Below are positions 1-13,400 of a stretch of 64,000 nucleotides of DNA, piece after piece; within the stretch, counting starts at the first letter, position 1, and the number at the start of each line of letters is the position of its first letter. The translations under genes were made by a program, and so were the position numbers. A model generated the notes under the pieces. It did no database searches. It was given only the letters and a program-made list of their open reading frames with translations, and was not told the DNA's origin. This DNA comes from Apostichopus japonicus (taxonomy: Eukaryota; Echinodermata; Holothuroidea; Aspidochirotida; Stichopodidae). The stretch lies in NCBI RefSeq assembly GCF_037975245.1, contig NC_092579.1:20592666-20656665 (forward strand). The letters are read 5' to 3'.

Positions 1-317
1 GGGGGTGTTTCATACCTCCACAGCAAAACCACAACAAGGAGCCAAAATGGGATTTTCTTTTCCCCCATGAGAACATCTTTAATTTGAACTAAATGCTCAC
101 AGGTGAAATCTGTTGAACTCATCTAATTATTACAGCCACTTGACTGTAGCCATTAAAAAAAAATTAACATCAACAGATTTATGTCTCATTTTGTCACAGT
201 ACATGAGATATCACTTTAATACCCTGTTTACATGAATTCAATCATCCTAGTGTCCTCAACAGCTAAATGTGTTGCCTTATGTTAATTTCTTGAATCAATC
301 AATAATCTTCATATCAG

Positions 318-489
318 TTGGCAGCTGCTCAGATGCAGAAGACTTTCAACGATGAAGTGAAGGAGTACCCGTCAAAAGATGCTTCAGATGAAGAGAAACG
401 AAACTTTGAAGAGACTTTCCATGAAATGAAATCTTGGGCAGACGGAGGCTTTGCTCCGTTAGGACCAAAGGGGTTATTACCTCTGCCAG
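318..489 (+). CDS. DNMT3: DNMT3 exon a: linker after PWWP
   Basis: Acceptor TATCAG ends at 317 and donor CAG|GTAATG starts at 490. It encodes 57 codons from LAAAQMQ to GLLPLP, leaving phase 1. The [14 protein letters not shown] stretch matches the conserved segment following the PWWP domain of DNMT3 proteins. Earlier exons are outside the window; bases 1-317 are intron with nothing recognisable. Confidence 0.88.
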
Positions 490-1429
490 GTAATGAAAAA
501 TTTTAACTTTTTTTCCTTTCTTTTACCTTGGGATTTCACTTTCTTTGTTTTATCTTTAGTGGCAAGAGCAAAGAAGTTAAGGGATTCAAACCATTTACAA
601 GCCCAGCGCTTTGGTTGAATCCCAATCTAGCCATAAATTTCTCTGCTCTTTTCCATTGCCTAAATTCCCCAGTCAGTTTTCCATTATACATTTCCTTATA
701 TATACAGGGATGTAAGTCTTCCGGATTTTTACGGAAATCCGTTTTTTTTTTTGTAATTCCAATAAGTCTTCCGTATTTTTACGGAAATCCGTTTTTTTTT
801 TAAATTCCAATAAAGTTCCACAAAATTGTTCGAATATCAAAGACACAACGCGGCAAAAATGCCTGGCCCGTTGTAGCAAGCTAACTTCAATTTTCACTCA
901 TCGATCACTCAAAATACCATTTCCAGTTTCGCATCATCGCATTGCACTGTACAACGTTGTGCCATGTGAATATCGTTGCGTACGTGCGAACTTCAAATCG
1001 CTATAGCTCATTTCTGTCGTTGAAAAACCTTGCCTAATTCATGTTGATTGGACTGCTAATTAATATCTTCGTAACTGCTGGTGCTCGACAAAAGTTTTGG
1101 AATTAACGCTTGTGATATTTGTGAGCGGCGGAAATCTACGGGATACGCAAATGAAAGTCGATATTTGTGATCGCATTCGAATGTGAGACTGTTTTTTATT
1201 CCGTAGTTCGCTGCGACGTATTCGTAACTTTGAGCTAGCCTAACATAACGATAGTGTGTAAGTAGTAAGAACTAGGGGTAAGATGTGTTAGCGCTAATAC
1301 TTCTGAGCTAGCCTAACATAACGATAGTGTGTAAGTAGTCAGAGCTAGGAGTAGGATGTGTTAGGACGGCATTCACCTGGGGTCTCCGAATATTTTTTCC
1401 GGTTTTTTTTTTGGGCTGCACTTACATCC

Positions 1430-1468
<39 letters not shown>

Positions 1469-4400
1469 ACGCAATCAACGCATGAACCTCATCAGCCGAG
1501 AATCGACTCTGGAACCCACCAACGACGTCACTAACACCGACCGCATTCCCCTCACACTTCCTTTCCATCCCTTATTACAACACATTCGCCACACCGTATA
1601 CAGGAACTTCAAAACTCTCACACGTGACCCCACCACCAAGGAAGTTTTCACGGAGATGCCTATTACAGCTTACAAGCGACTGAACAACCTGGCGGATCAT
1701 TTGGTGAGCGCATCGCATCCTCAGCCCATCCCTGTCGACACTCCCGGCACCTACCCTTGTAACCGTAGTAGATGTAATACCTGCAAATATGTCACCTCAA
1801 ATACTATGCTTCGTATCACTGGCCCTAAAAACTCTTTTATAATTAAACATTACTTTTCTTGTATTTCCACTAATGTAATTTATGTTATCATATGTAAACG
1901 TTGTAATTTACTTTACATAGGTGAAACCAAGCGAAGACTGGCAGATCGTATTACCGAACACTTACGCTCCATCAAATCCAAGTTTCCTGGTTACCCTGTT
2001 GCCTCTCACTTCAATTCCCCCTCCCCCTGTAAGATCACTGACTTTTCAGTTACGTGTGCTCTGTCCCCCAGAGGCACTGATATCGATCTTCTTAAATCCG
2101 AAAATAGACTAATTTTCCGACTTGGCACCTTATCCCCTTATGGTTTAAACTCTAAATTTGATTGGTTGTAAGTCCTTTTACCCTGCTACTTTTCGCTTCT
2201 TTCATGTGTGTGCATTGGACCATTTTATCTTTCTTCGTTCGCTGTTTACAGTTTTAGTAGTCTTTTTGCTTACTTTTGTTAAAGGGTTTATACCCGAAAC
2301 GTTGTGTTTCTTTTCTTTATCACTAGCACTAGCAAACTTTACTATTTTTCTACTATATATACATATATATATATATGTAAGACAATAATTTACTCTGGAT
2401 ACTCTTTCAATCAGAAGATGTAGTGGAACCTCCTCCGCCTCCTCCAAGCCCGATTGATACACCGAAGGTAAACACTGCCAAGAAAGAATCAGAGTGGATG
2501 GATACAAGAGGTGAGTAACTTCATCACATTTTCGTCTTGTCACTTTCTTCTTCAGTCATAATCAGTCGTTCGTTGTTCATGCTATTACACTTTTTCGTTT
2601 TTCTTGAAATAATCTTTTCCTACCATATTCCCATTCTCATCTCTCATTCCAGTGAATAATAAATATATCTGGAAAAGAGCAAATAAATTTTTCACCAGCT
2701 CTCTGGGTTTTATCAAATGAGCCCTGGTCACATGGAGGTACTATGGCTCCTGACCGGTGTGGCCAGCAAATAAATGGCTAACTAGGGATTGCTATCGTGA
2801 ACTAAGGGTCTCATAGCTCAGTAGGTAGAGCGCTAAAGGCTTGTGACCCATAGGTCACTGATTCGAATCCTGTACTAGCCCAACATTCTTCTTTCTTCTC
2901 TTCCATTGTTTATTATTTCTCAGTCATTTTCCATTGTTCTTTTATTGGAACAATACATCTAGTATCTTATATTAACAATTGAAAGAACTGCTACACAAAT
3001 GCACAGAAAGTAGCAGTTATTGTTAAAAGACAATGTTATTTTCAATTTTATGCTGTCGTTTGTCAACAAATTTCTTAAATCTCAAAAGTGCTACAATATA
3101 GGTTACAACAAATTAATTTTTGAATTAGGTTATAATATTTAGTTTGTTTTAATTGCCCAGCTTTTTAATCCTCTATCAGTGCTTATGTTATCTTGACTTA
3201 TTTTCTCTTGTTCTTTAATTTCTGTTTTTAATTTTTTTTTTTTTGTTAACAGATGAAAGAATCGTTGAACTAAAGAAAAAAGAAGTTGCTCTGGAAGGTT
3301 TGTCTTTCTATGGACTAAAATCTTTTTCACATAAACTTTCCCTAACTTTTCTTGCACCTCAATGGAGTTATAAAGATGGCATATCTCTTTCCTCTAATAC
3401 GTCTGTTACTCTACGTCTCATATGAGAGTATTATTCTTTCGCCGCAAGAAGTGGGATCAACGGAATTATGACCCTCAGCATTATTTGAACAGAAATTCCT
3501 GATGAATGCTTTTGGAAATATGTAGAAAAAGTTTTAGTAACATTTTGAATAAATAACGTAACTTAGGATTAGCCTTTAATTGAATTCTGCCAATGTGTTT
3601 GGTGTCTCTACTGTTCAATGCTGTAAAAGTCATGTGAAGAGGGCCTTGCCTTGAAACAAGACTCTAAACTTTTACCTTTAGACGTAAGAATACTTGATTA
3701 GCTGTCTTATCGGGAACATTAGCAATTTGATAAGGATCCGATACTATCTAATGAATTGCTACACTGTAATCAGGCATATTGTCTTTTATTAATAAGTGAG
3801 TTTTTTGAATAATGGCATGTACCTTATTTCAAATGATATGTACTATTATTTCACTGTGTAAACAGGGGCACAACTATATCATCACAGATTGGAAACCAGT
3901 GTTTATAGAATGACCCCATGCAGGACTACTTCTCCGTTTTAGTGAATCATTAGTTTTGATCATGAAAGATTGTTTTATTAAAGGGAAAAGAAACAACTCT
4001 GGATTAACTAATTAGAAGCACAACAATTTGAATAATTAACTTGACCATTTTGTACATTCATTGATTTGTAATTTCTCCACTTAAAATGCACTACAATGCA
4101 ATAATTAAATGACAGATTTGATTAATTATCTAACGGTAGCATTTGTAAAGTCTTTTCTGGACCAGTTCTAACAACCTTCTGTTGTTTTCTCTTTTCCTTG
4201 ACAAATATTTTAAATATTACACTGATCTTTTATTTCTCCATCTTTGTAGAGTTTTGCCTTGCTTGTGGCAGCAAGTCCATCTTGACTGAAGAACATCCAC
4301 TGTTTGTCGGAGGTCTCTGTGAAGTCTGTCGGGTAGTACACATAAACCTATTACAATCTACTGTACCACAACATTTATATAATCTCTTCCCCATTCCCCC

Positions 4401-7400
4401 TAGAGATCAAATATGATATGTATAGTATTTATATCTGAATGTCATTGTGTCATTTCTTTCTGCTCTTTGAATTTGTTTAGTGTTTGTTATAATTTGCATA
4501 TCTTAAGAGAGCCCCTTAGCCCACACCATTAGAATAACCACCCCTCTCACTCCCCTTCCCCTCTCCCACCTCTCTCCTTCCCCTTTCCTCCCCATCCCCT
4601 CCCTTTCATCCATCCGCCTTTTGTTTTTGCTTGCCGGGATGAAAGCAGAAAGTCAAAACTTCGACATGTATTGTTGATATTTTATTCTAGCAGTACACCA
4701 CAATTAATCTGGCACACTGCAGTGAAATTTTATACCAATTTACATGCAGTACAACCCTTAAGGATGTACCTACTCCAGTGACAAAAAATGAACACATGAC
4801 ATTTTATGCCTGGGAAAAAGATCAAAATGTTGTCTATCTGTTTATGTTGGACTATCCTATCACAAGTAGAATCTGTATGCAGTGAAAACTCTGAAAAGTA
4901 TACATATTTCATGTCTAACTTTCCTTGCTATTAGCTAAGGTATCACGTTGACCCTCCCTGTGGGCCACAAGAAATGATTTCACTGGCCCAAATTTTCCCA
5001 TCCGTCCTCTCTTCTGTTGTCAGTATTGTAGCTCTTTTAATACATTAGTTTGTCATGCTGCATTGTTTTATCAGTTTAATAGCTGGTCTGTTAATTGTTA
5101 CAATCATTAAGGCTTTGTATCATTGTCATCAACTGTCCTAATATTAGTCATCAGTGAATAACAATTTTTAATTTTGAGATTTTGACTCTCACAAGCTCAT
5201 TCTTCTCTTCTTACAGATCGAATATCTCGAGACAGCTTACATGTTTGCTGATGATGGCTATCAGGTGATTATACTTCTTTGAAGGATGAATGGTTGAAAT
5301 CAAAACCAAACTTTTTCTTTAAAAGCTTCAATAGTAGATAACAATAATGTTAAGAATAGAATGTAGCAGTTGAATATAAAAGTTATTCATGGGTCACAAA
5401 GTTTTGTGAATCAAAGTGACTTTGTATTTTAGGTTTTGATAGTAAACAAATGATGTGACCAAAATCTGGATGAGGCTGGAGGAAGGATTTCAGTAAATGG
5501 AAGGGAGGTGGGGGTGGGGGGGGAGATGTGATGGTAGAACTGACCTTCACTGGTAGCATGAGTTTACAGGAGTAACCAGTACACATTGCCTGGAAGGTGT
5601 TACAGTAAAAACTATAGCTGTGACTTACTGAAAGTGAAAGTAGATGGAATAGTCTGTTTAGCACAAGTATCGATAAGAACCATATAATTGTCAGGATGTG
5701 GAAGGGTTGAAGAGGGTGTGTAGCCTATTATAATTTAGTGGAAAGACGTACATGGAAACACTGCAATAATGAGCTAGTGAAACTGCAATTCATCATCAAA
5801 ATTGTCCAAACTTGAAGGAGAGGGAGGTGCATGACCGACACCCCCCCCCCCCCCTCTGCTTTAGAGAGTGAGACATTTGTTCCTTGTAAGAAGAACACAC
5901 CCTGATGAATTCCCCCTGGGTTCCCAAACAGACAGCTGACAAAATCATATGTTTGGATGTAGACATAATTGCATTTCTTGAGGATACTTGATAGTATTCC
6001 CAGAACCCATTTAGAAACCAATGAAACTAGCATTCATGATAGATAGATAAAAATAATATTCGGGGAATAATTTAAAGCTCCAATTTCTTTCATGAAGTAC
6101 TAAAATATGTGGATCTTCATACTAAAACTTGTATCTATGCACAAACATGTGTATAAATTTGCCAATTATGTGCAGCAGAATGGGCAGTCTGCTAATTGTA
6201 CTCAAGGCTATAAATGTGGTCTTGTTCATTTATCCAAACATTCATTCTTGGATGTCTAGCTCCACTTCATAAATTGTTTGTGAAATGTCTGGCCCTGATA
6301 CACTATGAAGTTTCAGGTTGGTCAGTATCAACCCCTGGGGTAAACTGATGGTGATACAGTCTCACCTCAAAGGCATACCTGGCAAACAATGTGAGGGGGT
6401 ACCTCCACCCCCTCCCCCCTAAGACAAAGAGTCGAGATTTAGCCCACTTTTATCAAATACAATCTTACATGGCTAAGGACTGCAATACTGGAACAAAGTA
6501 AACTTGTATGCAAATGTAATAAATATGAGATTGGATTAAGAGGCTAGTGCCCCCCTCCCCATTGCTTTGGGCATGGCTGGATTTCCAAAACAGTCTGTCT
6601 CTCTGGAGTAAAATATTCTTTCTCATCCACCATGGCTGTGGTTTGTTTCAGTGTTATTGCTGTATCTGTGCAGAAGGCAAGGAGCTGGTCCTCTGTGAAA
6701 ACAAAGGCTGTTACCGGTCTTTCTGTCTCACTTGTGTTAAATTGCTCATCGCTAAAAATGAGCCCAACAAAGTATGTAAAGTTGTTTTTTATTAATTTTC
6801 TTTTTCACTTTGAAATTTGAATTTGACATAGTATTTGGTACAATAAGTACAAGGAAACAGTGGTTCGTCTTTTAGGCAGAAGTAAGTTGCTTTGGTGATG
6901 TCACATCGAATAAAGAACAAATTTGACAGCAAGTAATGCTTTTTGTATATCTGATCTATCTTTAGGACATTCTTCTGCAATAGACAAGAAAAGTTGTAAC
7001 ATCTTTGAAATGTTCCTTTTACAAATTTAAATCGAACAACATTTAAAATTCCTGGAATATCGTGCGTAATATAGATATAATTAAGCTTAACAATTAGACC
7101 AGTTTTTGGTCTCATGATTTTTGTATTTGTAAATGTACTACATCAGGACCTCTAAATTATACTGTTATCCACACAGGTGTTGCAGTATAGATAAAGCAGT
7201 TTGTTAGCATTTTATTGTCTCTATTTCATTTTTCAGTTTTCTGTCCTATGCTTTTCTGGCAATTTGTGTATATAAAGTTATAATTTTACCTACACAGGCC
7301 TTTTGCAGTAGATTCACAGTTTGTTTGTAACATTTTTCCTCTCTTTTAATCATTCTCTTGAGGAGCTGGGATGAACCTCTGATATTTATTATTTCTTGTT

Positions 7401-10400
7401 AGTATTGTTGTATCCAAATCAATTCTATCACTACAGTCATCTTTGAATGCTAATTTGATCTGCTTACAACAGTGTTATTTTTCAATTTTATTTTTGTCTG
7501 TTATCCTCTGAAAGCAAAATCTGTTATTAAAGTAATCTCACGTTGAACTTTTTCCAATCTTCAGGTGATGTCACAAGACCCTTGGATCTGTTACATGTGC
7601 CAGCCGGGAGAGACCTTCGGTTTCCTGAAGATCAGAGAGGATTGGCCGAGTCGACTACACAAGCTTTTCTCCCGGGATCAGGATTTGGAGTTTGGCCCTC
7701 TGCGCTCCTGGTCTCCTAAGCCTCTCAGTGAAAGGAAACCTATAAGGGTTCTGTCACTGTTTGATGGCATTGGTACAGGTTAGTGCACATTAACAGTGCT
7801 GTACATAACAGCCAAGCTTGGGTTTGAGCTGGGTATGTTGTAAAATGTACAGAGAATTTGTTAAAATATATTATTTCTATATATTTATAAATATTATATA
7901 TATTTTTTATTATTTATTTATATTATATATATTTATTTATATATTACTATAAACATTGCTCTCCATGATGATGCGTCTCAATATGATTCTCTACTTTTCT
8001 TCAATTTCTTTTCCTATAAAGTGGACAAAATTTTTCTTAATACTGGGAATACTTTAAATAAGATTTAACACACATTATTAACAAGATGACCAACTAGGCA
8101 TATAACACTTTATTAAGGAATTTCAAATTTTCTGGAAGATGATAATTCTTAAGTTTGTGTTCAGAATTGTTTGATAATATTGGAGGGTAAACATTACATA
8201 TAATACCCCTGAGGATCTTCATGTTGGTTTTACTCACCCCCCCCCCCCTTCCTCATGGTCACTATCAATCTCTTCTTTTCAAGTGCCTATAACTGATCCT
8301 TTAAATTACAGTTATTTTGGATCCTTAACAAAGTTGTCCTGCATTCTAGGCTAGATTACTGCATAAAATAAATTCTGGCCAAGTACTCCTAGCTAGCAAC
8401 TACCCTAGATGACAGAAAAAGTACAAATACAAGCACATCCAGTATTCCTACCTTTTCGTTTGGAAATGGTAACCCTTTAACTAAGAACGAAAAGTTTGTT
8501 TGTTTGGTACAGTTGTTAATTAAGGCATCAAAGAGGGTGTTCTTGTTCATGATAAATTGCAGTTAGTTTTAATATTGTTAGCTGGAACATGTCTTTGTCG
8601 ATAAAAGCAGTCAATATTATTCGCTGCAGGGATGTTCGTCTTGCGTGAGCTGGGCTTTGTAGTGGATGTCTATGTAGCATCGGAAATAAATTCGGATGCG
8701 ATTAAAGTCTCATCGGTGAGACAGAAGGGCACCATCACACACGTCGGCGACATTAGAGGGATCACCGCTAAACAGGTATAACGTACCATTCATTATTTAT
8801 GAAGTGTTAGCTCAGTGGTTAATGCCATGCCTTTCAATCATAAGGTCCCCGGTTCAAGTCACTCCCAGGTTAATGTATGTCGTCCAGTTACAGAGTTGTT
8901 GACAATTAACAATTCATAATCATGGACGTTAAATATGAATGTAAGAAACTGACTTCAGTTAGCTTCCGGCTTTGATAAGCCAATGAGGCTTCTTCGCAAG
9001 TTCCTGCTTGCAGGAGGATCTAATATACATACATTTAGTGTACGGTACAACACGATCAGCTATAATAGAAAGGCTTGGTGTGTAACACGTCTTGCTTGTT
9101 TCATCGTTGGCATCTCCACAATTAACTGATTAAAAAAAAACTGGGGTGTAAACACGGCCCTAAATTTGTGCAAAGTGGAGTCTTAATTTGCTTCTGTAAG
9201 AAAGAATGTTTCAGATGAAAGGTATGCTTATTAGATCATTTCAGTAAAACAAATGTTATTAAATTTGGCAGAGAAAACTATTTGTATAGATGGTATCATA
9301 TGAGGTGGTTTCTCCTAAGTTCATTCCTGTCGTGTTCGTCTGTCTGTCTTGATATGGTCTGTCAGTCTGCCATATGTCATCTCTGATAGTATTTTGTAAT
9401 GTCAATATCATAAAGATTTTAATTTTGTCAAAAAAGTGATAATTTAAAAGATTTATCATTTTATCATTAATCAGCTTTCACTAAAAACTCCCTGTTTGCT
9501 TATTTGCATTCCTATTTCAGTTGAGGGAGTTGGGTCCATTTGACCTGTTGATTGGTGGAAGCCCTTGCAATGACTTGTCCATTGTCAACCCAGCCAGAAA
9601 AGGAATCTATGGTAAGTAAATCAGATAAGAAACCCAATCGAGATTCGAAATGGTGGTAGGAAGGGTGGGGGGTGGGGCAAGATCATGGAGTCAGACCAAT
9701 GCTCAGTGATGTATAACATGATACATATGGCAGCACCACAAACTCATGAAATTTATTGTTCTGTATATTATAATCAAGGGATCATGCATCCTTTGTCCCT
9801 CTCCCTAGCCCCCCCCCCCCATCATATTAGTGTCCTGTGTCAGGAGTTCATTCATTGCAGGACAAGAGGGTCCATGGATCAACACCCTTCATGTATAAAA
9901 ATTAGAGAAAATATAATAGGCAAGAGAGGACACCTAACAGGATGGCAAACTATTAAGTGAAAAAGAACACTCAGGTAAAAGAGGGGAAAACACAAAAAGA
10001 AAAGCTTGATCAAGAAAGAAGCATTTCTTTCATTTGCTTTAACGACATGTCCGCATGTGGTCTTCCTGATGATGATGGTGTTTTCTTTGCAGGAGGCACT
10101 GGGCTGTTGTTTTTTGAGTTTTCTCGCATCCTGAGACTATTGGAGTTGACTGCAACCCCTGACCAACCTCTGTTCTGGTTCTTTGAGAATGTGGTCTTCA
10201 TGGGTCATCAGGACAAGATGACCATTAATCGCTTCCTAGAGGTCAGTGAAATGAGCTCCCCACACACCCACCCCTTTTTTACCCCTAATCCCTTCAAGTA
10301 GCTTTTTGTATTTGTTTGACAATTTCTAGCATTTTTTTCATGAAACCTATTGAGCACAACTTGAAATAATACAAATGACTTAACTATCACAACCAGGAAG

Positions 10401-13400
10401 TTTTAGAAAATTCCAGGCTTAAAAATATAATTGTCCTTACAGTTTTTGCACCATTATCATGAACAAATGCAAAAATGAATTTATAGCAAAGTATGTAGTT
10501 AGATCTAAATATTTGACTTTTTCTTCAGTATTAAATGGAATTGCCTCCCTCACTTAGTCGTCAAGCTTATGAACTGCTTCTAGTTTGTATCAAAAGTTAA
10601 CCAAAAACCATTACAGAGGCAAGCTTTTATAATAATTGATTTACAGTAATTATGTATGCCAATGAATATTCAACAGGTAATTAAATACTCCTTTTAGCTG
10701 TCTCTCCTTGTAAAACTGATCCTTTAAAGCTTCACAATATTTCAAAGACATAAATGAGCATCTTTTCCTCTGGTTAATGCTGATAGTCATCCGATATGAA
10801 TTGTTATTATTATTATAAAATTACATTCATATAGCACTTAATCTAACAGTAGACTCTAAGTGCTTTAAAAATAAAAGAAACTTTATAACTAAATAAAAGA
10901 AAATAACAATGAAATTAAATAGATGAGACAATAAAAAATCATAAATGAAAACTATAAACAATGAGAGCAAACTAGAGATACTGTAAAATCCAAAACCAAC
11001 AAGAGCAACATAAAAGTTCAGAAATAAAAGCAAAACAGAGAACCACGACAAGGGGGTGGAACCAAATCAGCAGAGAAAAAAAAAACCGTTGCCGAAAAAG
11101 GTAGACTTAAAGTCACGTTTAAAAGAACAAAGTAATATTAAATCTGGTTTGGGGGGGGGGGGGAGTAATTCCATTCTTTAGGGGTGTAAACTGCAAAGGA
11201 CCAATCTCCTATATTCCTAATATTCAATGATATTTCGTTCTTTAACCCTGTTTGTAAGCGACATCTTTATTCCCTCACTCCAACCAACTAAGCCTAAAGT
11301 CTGATTAATTTTTGTTTACATTTTTGTCTCTTTACTATATTGCATTAACATCGACACAAAAATAGAAAGGTTCCAGATTTTGTTTTATTCTTTATTCTCC
11401 AAGGGTCATGTTAGTTGGTGTTTATAGCCATGATGTTAACATTAGTACTAAATAGAAGGATGTAGTTTTGTAGAATAAACATTGCTTAATATATTTGTAT
11501 CTGATAGTGCAACCCAGTCTTGGTCGATGCTAAGGACCTCTCGCCAGCTCACAGGGCCCGTTACTTCTGGGGTAACCTCCCTGGGATGAACAGGTTTGAG
11601 ACAATTCTAGGAATTTCAAGTAATGAAAAAGATAACCATTGAGCTACTTAAAGTTTGATGTAACTTCTAAGTATTTGTTTGAAAGTAATTTAGTGTTAAG
11701 TGTTAGCTGTATTGCTTGCAAAGTTGTTGCATCCATTATCCTTTCATCCCCCTATTTTGCTATTAAATGAGACTGATAATGATATATCTGTTCTCTAATG
11801 TGGAACGTTATCAATTTCTGGGAACGATGTAAATCATTTCAACATTAATCTTTCTTTCCATTAGCATAATTTTCTTTTACTTATATATTGTTTAATGCCT
11901 ACTAGGGCCATGCAAGTAACATTTAAAATTTTTTTTTTTACAAATTATTTAATTTATATTATCAGTTGTTCCAAATAGTTCATTTGTTTTACGAATTATC
12001 ATAAACCTGAGATTCAAATATGTCTATGGCATGCCGTGTGTGACACAACATTGCTGTTAGTCCAGTACAGGGAGGTGGGATATCATACAGTGCTATGATT
12101 GGTTCAAATCATAGAGGTATTATTCTGTTCTGAAGCAGTGTTTCCATTGTATAGGATCTCACACCCCAGATCCCCTCCCCCCCCCCCACCCAATTCAATT
12201 TTCTTAATATATTAATTAATAACAAATTATTACTTGCATGGCCCTAATAGGCTTTAATTCATATAATTCTCTCTTGAGATAATCTCTGTGTTATTGTCTT
12301 CTATTACAGGCCCAGTGCAGCTCTTGTGGATAGTCCATTGAAACTACAGGATTGTCTAGAACAGCATTGTAACAGAGAGGCCAAGGTATAAACTGTATGA
12401 GACTAACATAACTTGTTGACATATATGAAGATATATATATATATATACAGGCATATGAATATATGAATGTGTAGCAAGTGGTATGACAGATATATAATAA
12501 ATAAACTTATTTCTTATTTTATGGCTTGGCTTGCTTATAAAAAATGGTCATTCTGTGTAAATTGTCAGATTCAAAGCACCAAGGGTGCAGTCTGTACAAT
12601 CATAACACTTGAGTAATACTGTTAGTTATACAAGCCAGTTTATACCCAATCACACATCAGTAGAATCACTGTGGTCGAGTGGCACGGACTTCGGTCTGTG
12701 ACACAAGGTCCTGGGGTTCGATTCCTAACTTCACCTGATGAGTCCCAAAAAGGATGTTACCGGTCGTGGAGTGGAATTTGTTTTTAATATGTATATATCT
12801 ACATATAACCTGAAAGCAGCATTGTCTGTTTACTCAACAGTTGGGTTGGAACACCTTGTAAACCATCCAAACTAGATTGCAAACCAGATTCGCTGCTCAA
12901 AAGATAACAAAGAGAAAACTGTATAAAAGAGAGCCAAGAGATGTTTAATAGTAAAATAAAAACAGCAGAGCAGAGTTCTAATCTCTCCTGTCAAATGTAA
13001 AGCATACCATTAGGGAAACAGTCCCCTTACAGCGAAGTTGCATTTCCAACCCGACCTCAAGCGGGGCAGCTCGGGTTGGGCTTATCTCGAGCTTCAGCTC
13101 TGCTTACACCACTTATCTTAACCCTATCACACGGACCAACGAACATGCGGTTTGCTCGCGGCATTAGCTAGTGTGTCAGCTATATGCAAGTGATCAACAG
13201 ATCAACGTTGTTCACAGGCATGCACAGCTATAGCTACAGGCATACATACAGTACTCGCGACATATGATCGTATGAAGTGTATTCCGTGTCTTAGTTCCCT
13301 TTAGCTGCCGGTTCGGATTTTCGTGATTTTTATTCACCGGTTCCTGATTTTTCCGCGTCTGGCTTGCCTTTAATACATAACACCAGACGACCGCTAATTT

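Larger units (their letters stand above)
705..1432. mobile_element. non-autonomous hAT-type DNA transposon (728 bp)
   Basis: The ends form a perfect 13-bp terminal inverted repeat, CAGGGATGTAAGT at 705-717 and its complement at 1420-1432. It is flanked on both sides by TATATATA (697-704 and 1433-1440), consistent with the 8-bp target duplication of hAT elements, though the right flank is a TA microsatellite and makes the duplication ambiguous. There is no transposase ORF. It lies in the first visible DNMT3 intron. Confidence 0.8.
1468..2376 (+). mobile_element. 5'-truncated Penelope-like retroelement (PLE)
   Basis: The fragment keeps the C-terminal part of the single PLE ORF (post-RT linker, Cys/His zinc-binding region, GIY-YIG endonuclease) and a 3' region with a hammerhead-like stem and GAAAC core. 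The reverse-transcriptase part is missing. It sits between TA-rich tracts (about 1433-1467 and 2355-2376) in the same orientation as DNMT3. The boundaries are approximate. Confidence 0.8.

Noticed and set aside
2806-2882. Functional tRNA gene
   Set aside because: A and B boxes are present but the acceptor and anticodon stems do not pair well enough, and the T-loop B box has a mismatch. It is kept only as a tRNA-like repeat.
12662-12795. Functional tRNA-Leu or tRNA-Ser gene
   Set aside because: Promoter boxes are good but no matching 3' acceptor strand follows the B box, which fits a SINE better.
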